A stretch of DNA of 64,000 nt. Source: Chrysomallon squamiferum. Its lineage: Eukaryota > Mollusca > Gastropoda > Neomphalida > Peltospiridae. This document shows, in pieces, positions 40,162-63,444 of the stretch. How positions within the stretch are numbered: position 1 is the stretch's first letter; the number at the start of each line of letters is the position of its first letter. Under the pieces are notes generated by a model, which did no database searches, was not told where the DNA came from, and saw nothing but the letters and a program-made list of their open reading frames with translations. The position numbers were made by a program, and so were the translations under genes. The stretch covers positions 6,361,157-6,425,156 of the forward strand of contig CM022679.1 in NCBI GenBank assembly GCA_012295275.1, read 5' to 3'.

Positions 40162-40193
40162 TATTATTATTATTATGATTATTATTATTATTT
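40089..40193. repeat. (AAT)n/(ATT)n inverted microsatellite
   Basis: About 70 bp of AAT repeats directly followed by about 34 bp of ATT repeats, so the two halves are complementary and can fold back. It lies about 200 bp upstream of the TXNDC15 start. Confidence 0.9.
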
Positions 40194-40393
40194 TGTTGTT
40201 GTATGTTGTTTATTGCTTTTGATATTTTTGCAATAATACAGTAATATATTTTACTATATTAATTAACATTAATCACTTGTTTTCTTGTGAGTTTTTTTAT
40301 TAGTGGAGTTCAAAATAAATAAATTAAAATGAGAAACTAAAGGAAACGAAAGTTGTTGTCCTGAAAACATCTTTTATGATCGGAAATTAAATT

Positions 40394-40405
40394 CAAGATG
40401 GCGGC
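40394..40405 (+). promoter_or_regulatory. TXNDC15: TISU element at the TXNDC15 start codon
   Basis: CAAGATGGCGGC matches the published 12-base TISU consensus (SAASATGGCGGC) at every position, with the ATG being the predicted initiator. TISU combines a YY1-type promoter site with a start codon used by scanning-free initiation on very short 5' UTRs. If it works here, transcription should begin only about 5-30 nt upstream. No TATA box is visible upstream. Confidence 0.7.
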
Positions 40406-40880
40406 CTCCATAATGTGGAAATGTTTTGCTGTATTTATCAGTCTAACAGGTAGGATTCGGGCCTCTATATTAGGAAATATAATGTTGTTCTTTCTATGAA
40501 CTAATATAATTTTGCAATGTCTTTCCTATTATTTTAATTATAATAAACTTTAAGGTCAAATTAGTAAGTTATTGAAAACAAATTAGTAAGTTATTGCCAA
40601 AAAAACCTACATTCGGGATGACTATTGACTATGTATGTCACTATAAAATCGTGCTATCTTCACTCGAATTCTTTCGGATAAATTTATAATTTTATGAACA
40701 TGTCAGTAATTAGTCCGTATCAGAAAACAGATAATTAAATTGAAAAAAGTTCACAAAAATACTATAGTTTTAAGTTTAGCAAATTAAGATCCATCAGTAT
40801 TATTTACCCCTCGACAGCAGAGGTTTCAATACTTTTAGTTTTACAGAATATTTTTCTACGATTTGTTGCATAGCTTCCGT

Positions 40881-40931
<51 letters not shown>

Positions 40932-43900
40932 TCATACAAAACTATCTAAAATCACTGTTGTAAAAAAGGGACAAAAAAACAATAAAACCAAAAAAAATAA
41001 GAAAAAACATTTGGTGACAGGTAGATTAGAAGAAAAAGATGGTTGTATTTGTAAGTTTAATATACAAAGGCAAGCTTATACAGTCTTGAATTAAACGTCT
41101 TTGCCAAGTATTCTGTGAAACCATTTCTGTCATAAATTTCAAGATCAACTAACTATATTTTTATGCTCATTGTAATACAGAAAATGTATATGATTGTTGT
41201 GTATCACTGAGTGGCTTATTCAGTAACACTGTGACATAGCTAACTTTACTGCCATTTATAATTTCATCCAACCATACAACAATGCTGATGCAACATTTTA
41301 ATGCAAGAAAGTTAAGTTTTACTCATCATGAGATTGTCTTCACATTAAACTTACATAAAGGCCTAGTTCATGAAGTATTGAACTTATCCTCCTACAGATA
41401 TTCTTGGCATATCTGTGTATACTCTGCATAAGCAAGTTGAAAACAGATCACTAAATGTTTTCTTTTGATTTATTTATTTTTATATTTACCGTATATACTT
41501 GTGTACAAGGGGACCTTATGTATAAGTCAATGTGTATCTTAAGACCAAAAATTGCGTCATTTTAGGTATTACTTGTGTGTAAGTCGACTGTAGATTCCAG
41601 GCACCGTCACTATTTTTAGACCAGTGTGACAGTGCCATGAAGGCCTACATTGTACGCCTACTGTAACATAACTTGCATGAACATACCATTATAACGTAAA
41701 TGCATGTATTACACGAGCTATAGCCTAAATCATTGCAAGACGCCGTAAGGCATAACGCCGTACTGACGGTTTTCTCACTTTAAGATGTATTTTTATGTCA
41801 TTAAACGGAAGAATATCATGTTTTACATTCATATTTGGTTTTGTTATTTAATTTTTCAAAACTTTTTATATGATAAAATTATATTTTTGAAAAGCTGAAA
41901 GACCGCGATTATTTTAGATGCATCCCGTAGCAAAAAATAGTCAAAATGGCGACTCTTCAGCAACAGCTTCAAAAGCATTACCTATGTATAAGTCGACCCC
42001 CAAAATATTACCTTAATATAGTCTCCCAAAAATTCGACTTATACACAAGTATATACGGTATTTTTGTTATTACTGAAAAACTGCACCTATCTCTTCCAAT
42101 GAAATTACGTCCATTTAGCATCAAATACAGCTCAGTAGGATTAAAAAGAAGGTAAGATTTTCTTTAAAAATTCAGTTTTCCATCTAGGGTTGAGTTTATT
42201 CAAAACTGATTTTATTTTTGTATAATCAAGTAATTTAATGACAAACTAGCATTTTTGAGTGATGCCCCAGTGTTTTTTACATGTAGATAATAAACTTCAG
42301 TAGAAATGTAGTTCTGTTAATTAGGTAAAATAATGATCTATGAAAATTATAAATGTGACATTCATCTGTCAAGGAAAATTGTTTTATGAACTTGGATTAT
42401 GCAACTGTTTGCCATTTTAATGGCACATTGCAAAGTATAACAGCTGACCTAAACTGATGACACCACTGAAAAAAATTAATTGAAAGACAGTTACTGGCAG
42501 TTTATCTTGATAAATATCATGGAGAACAGTCTGAAATGACATGCAGTAATTAAAATCTAATAACATTTTTCCATATCAGACTAAAGTAGGCCCTGAAAGC
42601 TTTGAAAAAGTTCATTAAAATGTAAATTAAATAAAGTACATATTTCAATTATTTGGATAAAAAGAGTTATTGATATTCTGTAGCAGATATGTTCATATTA
42701 TCATATAAATATGCATATCTTTTTTTTTTTTCATTTTTCCACATGGAATTGTTGAAAAGATCTTTCTTCTTCTTTTTTGTTCTTTTATGAAATAACTGAT
42801 CAAGGTTCAGGGTTAATGCTTGTATTTGCAGTGTGTAGCAGCCGCGTTTGGTTAATATCATTGATTCTGACTTGTTCAAATCTGCAGTACTGCTCTGTAA
42901 TAACAAGATTCTCATATATAATTCTGTGGGAACAGTATCTAGGTTAGTTTAAAATATCCAATATTAAATAATACTTTTTATTAATGAGTATCATTGTTGA
43001 CATCTGGAGGATAATTTTATATTAGATTTAGTAGCATTGTTAAGTACCTGTATGCAGTGGTGTGTATATCATTATTTGATCTCTGGCTAGACCAAAGTCC
43101 AAGTACTCTTGTCAAAATAGACACTAAATTACATCGTACATGACATCTTATCTGAAAGGTAATCAAGAAAAATTTGAAGAATGTAACATCTCAATTACCA
43201 AGTGTTTGAAAATATAAAATCAATAGCATGGACTTCATTAAGCTTGTTACTAAAAATTGCAGTAACTATTAAGCTGTTTAAAAATAGACGTAACTCTCAA
43301 TTTTTACTGTCATTACAATCACATAACAAGTTAGACCATTGTTCAGTTTATAATTTTAAGTGGTCAAAATCAAATATTTTTGTCTAAGAGTAATTAAAAT
43401 TGAATATTTAAAGCAGATTAGAATTGCAACATGATACCTTTCAACCTTCAGTTTCAGTAATAATGTTACCCAAACTTTTTATGCTTTCTGTTGTAATCAG
43501 TTTATTGATAGAAAGGCTGCAGAAAGTTAGGCTGGCAGCATAAACAGAGGCATGCAGTACATGGCTTTTATTAAACATAATTAGTAATCACCATGATAAT
43601 CTCTGTAAATAAACCAGTGAATTTTAATTTGATTGTGCAGTAGATAAATACATCAGAATTTATCAGAGAATGTCAAAATCCTTTCATTATTGTTTTGTGT
43701 ATGTATGCTATAAACATATTATTACTAAATTAAATGATTATGGTAAATTAATATATATATTTTTTTATTTATTAATTTAAAAAAACAACAACAAATAAAT
43801 AAAAAAAATCTTTGTAAATAAAATAAAACGTGGAATGGTTGGAAAAGTTATATGATTTATCATTGTATGATGTGCTGTAATCTTATTTAATTAAAAAAGA

Positions 43901-46167
43901 GAAGGAAGATCACAGAATGCTTTCATATTGAAAGAATAAAATAACTGACTTATATGAATATAAGATGATTTTAGATTAGATGTTGCTTGTTTGCACTAAT
44001 TAATCACATGGTTTTCAGTCAAGTAGAATTTTCAGATAAGAATATATTAATTATGAATTATTTTTACATGGAAAATTATAATAGTACAAAATTGATTTAT
44101 TAAAATAAAAATAAAAAACCCAACAAAACAACAACAACATATATAACACAAAAAGAATAGCTCACCAGTTTTAAAAAGAAAGCTTAAAATAAGGGGTAAA
44201 ATTCTATATAACATTTTAAATCGGATAATTTTACTGACACCAATTTTATCTGTTTCTAGATCAAGTCATGAACTACAGTGATGTGATGATTAATGTTGAC
44301 ATTGCAGTACTGTCAAGTGAAAGAGGATGTCAGCACCAGTTCATTTTATTTTTATATGTACTTGATTAATCACATTATCAACATGGGGAATTCTCTCATA
44401 AATATGTATTTTATTATGAGTCATCTTCACAGTGAAAACATACATTCAGATATCTTTTACTAATAAACATTTACCAAGAGCACAGAGAAAAGAATGATTT
44501 GAATAAACTGTATATCATATTGTTGTTCTGAAACCACAATTTAAATAAATGATTAAATGGTGGTTGTGTTGTATTGGAATCATGTGCCCATTTACTGTTA
44601 AAATATATATGACAATCTGTTAAGAAAGTTGCAAATCAGTCTTTTAGACATATCATTGTAACACTGTAATATAGTTTTATTGCAGAGGTCTTTAATCCAA
44701 AGAGGGCATCAACTGAATCATGCCAAATAAAGATTATACATCCATACATTTGATCAAAACAAAGTAAAATGTCTGTCTTCATCTTAATAAATCCAGATTG
44801 CCTATCACTGACTAACTATAAACACATTTTATGATGTTCAAAAAATTCATACTCTTTGTACATTTCGCAAGCAGAAAGCTAAGATTTTGTTTGATATTAA
44901 TAGCTAAATTTTGGTTCTTTTATTTCTTTCCAGTGTTAACAGCACCATTCGCTAGAATATTATGTCAAGAAGCAGTTCTTAATAATTTGCAGTCAGAAAA
45001 GGCTGATGTTGAACAAGATGAAATTATATCAGTCACTGAATCAGAACAACCAATGGCAGCAGAGAACATTGAACCAGATATTAGAGAAGACAACAGTGCT
45101 GACCAATCAAAAACATTGTCTGAAACTGTTGTTGAAACTACACTCAGGGACCAGAAAGTTGAAGGAAAAAATGATAATAAAGAAAGTAAATTTTTTTCAC
45201 TGACAAATTTTGTCAAAAGCTTCTTGAATCCTTTCATACATGAATTCCAGGAAGATCTTCTGTTAGAAAAAGACAGAAATGAAACAGACAGTCATCTTCA
45301 CCCACAGAATATTTTATCAATGGTGTCACCAGGGAACTCAAGCACTGAAAATGGTGAAAACAAAGCTGGGTTAAAGAATGGAACAGAAGGTGGCAAAAAA
45401 TATAAATTTCAGTGCCTAGGTAAAAATGTGACTGAAAATACTACAAGCCAGCCCCCTGTGGTTGAAATTGTCAATGGCACTGTGTTGATAGAGATGTTGA
45501 GTTTTAATAAGAACTACACAGTTTCAGACTGTGTGCTGGTTTTATTTTATGCCCCCTGGTGTCATTTTTGTGCTAAAACTGCTCCTCACTATAATGCTAT
45601 GGCCCGGGCTTATCCACAGTTAGAAGTACTAGCGGTGGATGTTGCACAGTTCAGCAAGTAAGCCAAAAAGTTTTCTTTCATCAGTCAGATATGTTGTACC
45701 CTTTTGGCAGGACTGATGCCCAACAATAATTGTATCACAATCAAAATATTGTTTGTATATCATACTAAGTAAATGATAAGAAAAACATGAACAAAAAGGT
45801 TCCTTATAAAAATAGGTGTTATTGTTGAAATAAGTTTAATGGCTATGTTTGACAGTGAAATAATGTTATTTTTCAATAAATAAAGCTTTTTCTTGATAAT
45901 CAGTTATTGAAACTTTTTTTTTTTTTTTTTTGTTATATTTTTTCTTTACATTATTTTCTTCTATTTTTTTAACTTGTAGATATAAATATTAACATCTGAA
46001 AGGATTTTAGTTACAGCATATTTTTTATTATTATTATTCTTTTCATGATGCTAATAATTATTATAAATATAATAATCAGTACACCTGGTACATTTAGGAA
46101 CTTGTTATTTGTGTTCCACTGACTTATAAATGTAATGTTTAGCATTAATTTTCCATTCCATAATAAT

Positions 46168-46212
<45 letters not shown>

Positions 46213-46975
46213 CATTATTAATATTATTATTAAACATTACTTCAGCTCTTAGTTTCCAGTCTTTTTTTTTTTTTTCCACCACTAGAAATTAATGTTAATA
46301 GAAAATGGTGATAAAGACAAATAATTTACATTTTTGTTTCAGTTTAAATGCCAGATTTGGAACTGTTGCTGTGCCTAACATAATGTTGTTTCACATTTCT
46401 AAATCTGCAGTCAGATTTAACCACTCTGAGCGCAACTTCAACACTTTTGTACAATTTATGAAAAATGTCACAGGTAAGGTGAAATTTTGAAAAATGTTTT
46501 GTCCCTAAAATATATTTTATCAGTGTGTTAATTAATAATTTAATGTTATCACTCAGAATGAAAAAAAAAAAGAAAAGAATGAAGAATAGAACACAAAGTG
46601 TCTGGTACTCCCCAAAACTGAAATCTAAAACAATTTTCATATTATGTTTATTTTAACACTGCTGCTACTAATAATAATGACAATGATGATGAAATACATG
46701 TTGTTACACTATTTTCAGATTTATAATAATGACAATGATTACATTTTGTTAAAATATTTTCAGGTTTAGAAGCTAACAGTACTGTGAATGTTACAGAAAG
46801 TGATTACATAGGCCCTGTGCCAAGTATACCTACAAAAGATACAGACTATCTGTTGTGGCTGGCCTGGGTGTTTGTCATAGCGTGCAGTGGCTGGATGTTT
46901 GTACACAGTCACTATGGACAGCAGTCCATAAACAGAGTCCGTGTCTTGTGGCAGGAACATCAGCATATAGAGTGA
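40398..46975 (+). CDS. TXNDC15: Thioredoxin domain-containing protein 15, complete, 4 exons
   Basis: Exons 40398-40449, 44934-45657, 46343-46473, 46764-46975 join in phase to 372 aa (human about 360). TXNDC15 is a single-pass ER/secretory membrane protein needed for ciliogenesis and hedgehog signalling, mutated in Meckel-Gruber syndrome. Residues 1-27 form a signal peptide (KCFAVFISLTVLTAPFA). An acidic, N-glycosylation-rich linker follows (NET, NSS, NGT, NVT, NTT, NYT). The thioredoxin fold has FYAPWCHFCAKTAPHYNAMA with C227 and C230, then RFGTVAVPNIMLFH, which contains the cis-Pro loop. A transmembrane helix spans about 331-351 (YLLWLAWVFVIACSGWMFVHS), and the conserved tail ends QEHQHIE. 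The ATG before exon 2 in the 44831 frame is intronic and was rejected in favour of exon 1. The human active site, as I recall, is CRFS, so the second cysteine here is notable. Confidence 0.93.
41488..42059. mobile_element. 572-bp MITE-like element with terminal inverted repeats, in TXNDC15 intron 1
   Basis: Left end ACCGTATATACTTGTGTACA and right end (reverse complement ACCGTATATACTTGTGTATA) differ at one base in 20. Further TATGTATAAGTC-type matches lie inside. Both ends are flanked by ATTT (41484-41487 and 42060-42063), a plausible 4-bp target duplication, although AT-rich flanks make chance possible. The interior has no transposase frame, so it is non-autonomous. Similar ACCGTATATACT-CGTATAAGTCGAC ends are, to my recollection, widespread in animal MITEs; superfamily not assigned. 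Confidence 0.75.
46168..46212. repeat. (ACT)n microsatellite in TXNDC15 intron 3
   Basis: About 15 uninterrupted ACT units in the intron between exons 2 and 3. Confidence 0.9.
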
Positions 46976-47603
46976 TTGTACAGTGATGACTTCTGTTAAT
47001 CTGTTCAAATCATGTGATAAATAGGCTTAATATTTATTTAATGATAAAAAGTGAAAATTTAAAATGCTTCATAAATCATTAAGTGAAAATTTATTTCTTA
47101 TTTTGTTTGAAAATGGAAAAAGAAATTATCATCATTTTCCCATGTACTACTATTATTTTTATTTTTTATTTTTAATGGTTTCTCAACTAAATAACAACAT
47201 CTGTGTAAAAAATAAAAAAATAAAAATAAAAATCCTTTATTTAAAAACACCTGCAACTAAATTTAATCAATTTATTAATAACATCAAAATTCATTTAACT
47301 TCTCAGTACATCACATTATTGATTCTATAATTTGTTATTCATAACAAAAGTTGGACATGTTTTCATTACAGGTAACTAGTTATCAATACACACATAATCA
47401 CATCTGGTTTTATACCTTTGTAATGACTCAGCTCAGTAAACTTATTACTTCCAGTCTTTCAGAAAATATTGACAAATTATAAACCATTTTCTTTATGCCA
47501 TTAATGTATTCACTTTATGATCAGGCCTGAATTTTATGCTTGTTTAAAATATGTTTTTACATGTTGTGTAATTAAACTTTTGATATATAATATTAATGTG
47601 ATG

Positions 47604-47699
47604 TTTTGATGTGTTGTATAAATTATATTTTGTTGTGTTGTATAAATGAAGTTTTGGTGTGTTGTGTAAATGCAATTTCAACATCTTGTATAAAAGCTG
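47604..47699 (+). repeat. TXNDC15: 24-bp minisatellite, four units, in the TXNDC15 3' UTR
   Basis: Units 47604-47627, 47628-47651, 47652-47675 and 47676-47699 are exactly 24 bp each; the first begins TTTTGATGTGTTGTATAAAT. The first three are closely similar and the fourth is diverged. It lies between the stop codon and the likely polyadenylation site, so it should be in the mRNA. Confidence 0.8.
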
Positions 47700-47784
47700 T
47701 TTTAAAGTGTTTATTTTTTGAGTGCTGTTAATTCACTGTATTTCAGATTTGTGAGCATTTACTGATGGACTCTAGAAGTTTGGA

Positions 47785-47790
47785 AATAAA
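47785..47790 (+). terminator. TXNDC15: Likely TXNDC15 polyadenylation signal
   Basis: AATAAA followed 30-60 nt later by a GT-rich stretch (TCTGGTTGTGATATTTATTG and GTTGTC) at about 47819-47849. This is the usual hexamer plus downstream-element layout and implies a 3' UTR of about 830 nt. Nearer A-rich hexamers at about 47215-47230 lack such a downstream element. Confidence 0.5.
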
Positions 47791-50598
47791 GCTCATTCCA
47801 GTCACCTCTATATATAATCTCTGGTTGTGATATTTATTGTTGTCAGAAAATCATTTCAGACTACTTTAGTACAGGGTACCTCTTTTTAAATATCAGAAAT
47901 TTTCAAACCCAGATTCCAGTTAAATTCAGTGTTTACAAATGGAGGTGTATCGGTACAATAATCAGTATTTAAATCTGTAGCTAGAATTGTTCAGTTTGTG
48001 TAAAAATGTACATACACAAATACATCGGTTTAAATTCTGTTTGAATTCAGTGTACTCAGAACATTGTCATACTTAAAAATTAGAATCACCAATAAAAAAT
48101 AAATAAATAAATATTGTAAATGATATCTTTTGACTTGAATTATTTAATTATAGAAATATTTCAAAAGATGGGCTTGCAATGTATAAATCAAAATCAGTAA
48201 AACAAAAACAATTAAAATATTTAAAGTTCTTGTGGCATTATGAATAAAAAGTCTAATAAAATTCCTTATTCTTCCAAGTTGTTTCTTTGTTGGTTGTCCT
48301 TTCATCGTCATAACAATGTACGACAATAAACTAACAGTGTTACAAACCATTTGAATACTGCCTTTTTTATCTCTTCATGGCTGGATTTGTATTGCTGTGT
48401 TTGAAACTAGGTGATGGGTAGCTAAATTTTTTCTGGCAGCATTAGAAGAAATTAAAATAAATTGTCCACCATTTACACTGACAAAACAAAAAAAGAAAAA
48501 AATAAAGTGAAAAATAGCTGTGTCCAGTTTTTTTTAAACTACTCTTTTAATGTTATATTTGAAAAATATTTGAAAAAAAACCAAACAAATCCAGTAAAAC
48601 AATTTGAATGTGTGCAGAATAGATTGTTCTTTTTTATTTCATCTTTTTGTTTTTTGTATCACTAAAGGTACACTTTAAATATCTTTTATTGTAGCAAGGT
48701 GTGTACAATATTTCTCTGACAAAAGACTTACATTTTAAAACTACATTTTTAATTAGCAAAATATGTTTTGGCATGTTTGTGTATTTATAAGTAATAGGTA
48801 TTTTCACATGATCATCCAAAACATTTATTTAATAATAATAATAATATATTACTGTTGTTATTTTGACTGCCATAATAAAAAATAAAAATTATAACAGTGT
48901 ATTAATGTAAAAAAGTGAATATATAAATTGGTTTAGGGCTTAAAATAATGTACACATCAAATCTTTGTGAATGTTTTCTTTTTTTCTGTTTATTAATTAA
49001 TTTTACTGGTATTGTTATTTTTTATTGAATATTTACAAAATAAATCTTAAAATAAATGCAGCATATTATGCAATAATTTCCATGTAAAGTGTTATCTTTT
49101 ACTCTAGTTTTCTCTTCTTTTTTTGTAATGCTAGTTAATTATAATGAAATATAATGTAAAAAAAAAAAAAAAATTAAAATATCAATGTTCTGTTGAGGTT
49201 AGATTTAATAATAGTAATAGTTATTGATATTTATTCAGTGCCTGTATATATTAAACTGCATTTCTTTTTAATAAGTCATTAATAGTTAATTTTAGAAACT
49301 TGGTGCTCTTTTTATTATTATTATTATTATTATTATTTTTGTTGGTGTTGTTGTTAATTTTGTTTTCTTTATATACATAAATTATAAATTAACATATTTG
49401 AATGATAAAATAATGATGCCAACACCAACATGGCTTAATTTAGTAACAGCTTTATTTTTATGTTCTTGTATTTAGTTTTTGCTTGCATCAACAAATTAAA
49501 TCTTATTTTCACTATTTAATAAAATTGTTTTTTGAAAATTTTAGTTGGCTTGTACACTCATATATATCTACATATGTACCGAATATAATTAACAAACTTT
49601 TGTCACGACATTAGTGCTGTACAGTAATTTTCTACAGCCAGTGTTCTGATATATTCTACCGCCACATTTTTACTGCAGTATTCATCAGAACGTTTTGACA
49701 GGGGACATAACCCGTGGCATCAAAATATTTTGTATTTATTTCCCTTGGAATGTGGCTTCATTTCATTCCTGTTCACAAATAAAAGACTTAATAATCCATT
49801 TACGGACATAGAAATTTAAACAACACGTTGTTTATGCCGTCGACTCTCTTCGTGCGAAGGAATTATGATATTATTTCATCGTCCAAATCTGGAAGTTATC
49901 TTAATGTCTTTCCATATTTTAAATTGTCGACTGCAAATTTTTAGTCCAGCTTCTAAATATTTGTTTTATATGTCATGTTTATGAAAAAAAATTAATAATA
50001 ATAATAATTTAAAAAAAGTATAGTATTAACATAATAATAATAAATAGATAAATTCGAACGAACCTGAAATTTTATAGCTGAAAGCTTTCGATAAGCTTTA
50101 ATTAAAAAAAAAAAAAAAAAAAAAAAATTGAAATTGAAAGAAAAAGAAAAAAAAACATCAATTTTGCGTGTAATTTCCTGAAGCTGACATATTTTAAAAG
50201 AAACCAATAAATCTGTAATAAACAAAAGTCTTAAATTTCACTCAGTCTGAAAAATAAAATAACTGTTTATTTATTTATTTTTGCAAATTATATGTAACGT
50301 AATGGTCTTTTATAACTTTTAATGTTCACAAAAGCATCAAATATTTTATGTCATTTTGTGAATTTGCAGGCTTAAAACATTAGTTTTATGTCATTTTAAT
50401 TACTAAAGCTCCTGTACTAAATGAGAATACGGGTGTACAACACCTTAACACTGTAAGTGCACAGCACTAATGCAAAACAAACGAGAGGTGAATATTACAA
50501 AAATTATCAGTAGAATACAGCTGTACAAAACCAGTACGAAACTAGCTCTAGAATTATACAATATAACACAAGTGTAGAATATTCCTGTTCAACACTGG

Positions 50599-50818
50599 GT
50601 GTAGTATATTTACAGTACAAAACGTGCTGAAGAATACTGCAGTACTATACTGGCTGTAGAATATTACAGTACAAAACGTTCTGACGAATACTGCAGTAAA
50701 GAATATTACAGAAAAACACTGACTGTAGAATACTGCAGAATGAAAGTCGCTGTAGAATAATGCTGTACAAAACTTATTGCAGAATAATACTTGCTGCGGA
50801 ATATTGCAACACAAAGTT
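50599..50818. repeat. Degenerate minisatellite, unit about 20-27 bp
   Basis: Seven to nine irregular units built from TGTAGAATA-TNCAGTACAAAAC with many indels. The 86-aa minus frame across it (repeated FYSQ/FCT motifs) is explained by the repeat. Confidence 0.7.
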
Positions 50819-51238
50819 TACCAGGTCATTGACTACGAAATTTACAATATGACACACCAAATACTAGCGGTAAAATACTCGAGGACATTAATTAAGGTAT
50901 ATAGTTTGCAGTATAGTAACAGTACAAAATTACAAGCGATAGAATACAATAAATAAATAAATAAATGAATAAGCAAACAAACAAAAAATAATAATAATAA
51001 AATAAAATAAAACAAAATAGAATCACTAGCAGAAGATAGGAGGGATTTTCCACAGATGTTACATCGTGTTGTGATCTAATAGTTTAATTTTTCAAATTAT
51101 AAGTAGCATGATAGTCATTTAGAATTTGTGTGTTGTGGCTAACGAAATTCCTATCTGTTAATGGAACCGGAGCACAGTTACTCCTAATATTGCTTTTCTT
51201 TATTGCTGTTTTACGGATACGCCCTCATACACAAAATG

Positions 51239-51360
51239 TTATTACTACTATTACTACTGTGCTACTGTTATTGCTACTACTACCATTACTACTACTGCTG
51301 CTGCTACTACTACTAATACTACTACTACTGCTAATAATAATAATAATAACAATAATGATG
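51239..51360. repeat. (CTA/ATT/CTG)n trinucleotide region
   Basis: About 120 bp of trinucleotide repeats of changing composition; it produces a false poly-Leu/Ile frame. Confidence 0.85.
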
Positions 51361-52415
51361 ATGACGAAGATGATTTTACAAACTACAGCTATAAGCGCAA
51401 AATATTATAAATCCTTGTCAGTGTGTGTGGGGGTATGTCACGTGACAAGGATATGATTAATCATCTGTCATGGTTTGTTTGTCGAGCCGTGCACACGATG
51501 TGTTGTGTGTCTTGGTTAATTGTTTCGCTTCGTTAATAGTTTCACCTCGTTAACTCTTTTCCCGAAGATTTTGCTAACGTGGTCTTATAAATTATTCAGA
51601 AGAAATATCCGTTAGAACAAATTGCCTGAACCGCGACCTTGTCATCAGTGACTAAGCCGAGCATTTTTATACATAACAAAAATCAAATGCAAATTTTTAA
51701 TAAATAAATAAATTAATTAATTAATTAATTAAAAATTAAAAATATTAATATCTGTATCTGTCTGTTAATCTGATTGCCTGTCGGTCTATTGCTCTTTCTC
51801 TCTATTTTTCTTTTTCTCAAGTATGTATATACATATATGTGTTTGTGTAGGGGTGAGGGGTCGGGGTGGGGGTGGAGAGAGTGTACTGGTGCCTGACTTT
51901 TTATACAAACACATATTTAAACCTGCATTTATGTACTGTATGCCAGACAAAATTAATATACATTAACAACCTTAGAAACAAAGTCTGGTACTAATGTCAG
52001 CTGAATCCACATATTATTTATTATGTTAATATTCTGTTTTCGCCGGTGTTCATTGTTTTCCTTATGTTTGGATATCTTTAAATATTCATTATTTATTCTT
52101 TTGTTGCTGGTTTATCTACCTGCTCGACACCAGTTAGAAGTAAAAAGGTTATTGCATTTCTTTACATTTCCCACAATTAAAAAAAGAGTAATAAAATTAT
52201 AAACATTTAAATATGGAAACATAAACTTAAAATAAAAAGGAATAAATAGAATGAAAAGGAAAGAGGTAAGGAGAGAAAATAAACTATAAATAAATAGATA
52301 TTAAATAAATATGCAAAAAACATTTTAAAAAAAAAAAAAAAAAGAAAGAAAGAAAGGAGAGTGGAATAATTTTGAAAAAATGAAATGGTTAATAGTAAAA
52401 CACACACACACAAAA

Positions 52416-52446
<31 letters not shown>

Positions 52447-52689
52447 CATTACACAGCACGACAAGAAAAGTAGAAAATTGAACGAATTAACGAGAGAATG
52501 AAATGTAAAACTAATAGATTAAAAAAAAAAATGTTTCAATAATAAACGAAACACTTGTGATTACGGACACACACACACACACTACTATAGTCTTTCTCCA
52601 AAATTTCCACTTCACCGGTATCGAATAAAGAAAAGCAGCAGAAAATGGTTCTGTGACACAATTATCTATAAACAAGCACGTTGAATATT

Positions 52690-52858
52690 TATTAAACGCC
52701 TGATTGTGTCGTTCGTTTATTCCTTGCCGAACGACAACGCACACGGACCTGTCAATACGGCGGCGCTGGGTAACGCTGGACAACCATATTGATACCAACA
52801 CACAGAAACAGAAAAGAAAGCACGCTACAATCGGTTGGGAGCTTCGTTTTCTTTAAGC
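52690..52858 (+). promoter_or_regulatory. Promoter / 5' UTR of the death-domain gene
   Basis: A CpG-containing patch (CCGAACGACAACGCACACGG and GGCGGCGCTGGGTAACG) within AT-rich DNA, directly upstream of the predicted first exon. No TATA box. Role inferred from position and composition. Confidence 0.45.
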
Positions 52859-63082
<10,224 letters not shown>

Positions 63083-63097
<15 letters not shown>

Positions 63098-63403
63098 AAC
63101 AATATTTATTCATTTATTTATTTATTTAAACCAGAATTTCACCGTCTTCCTAGATTGTGCCTTTAAGATATATTTCCATTTACTGGAGAATTATTATATT
63201 TTATTTATTTTATTTTATTTTATTATTTATTTTTTGTTGTTATTATGATATGTATTTCACAATGCTATTATTCATTCATTCACTCATTCATTTTTTTTAA
63301 ATTATTGTTATTTTGTTTACTCGATGGAATAAATTTGGTCATTATATTTGATTTCCTCGTAGATGTAGAAAACAGAATTTAATCTTTTAAAAAATTTCTA
63401 TTA

Positions 63404-63444
<41 letters not shown>

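Larger units (their letters stand above)
47860..52680. other. Intergenic, no supported gene
   Basis: AT-rich DNA with poly-A tracts (49159, 50105, 52328), (ATT)n near 49315, (CA)n near 52400 and the two repeat blocks listed next. Open frames are low-complexity. Confidence 0.45.

Noticed and set aside
44831-44933. Upstream ATG extension of the TXNDC15 exon 2 frame
   Set aside because: A good acceptor (TTTCTTTCCAG) sits at 44933, and the upstream exon at 40398 supplies a signal peptide in the right phase.
50554-50814. 86-aa Cys/Phe-rich minus frame resembling a cysteine-rich peptide
   Set aside because: The regular Cys/Phe spacing follows the degenerate minisatellite, and no signal peptide or splice sites support it.
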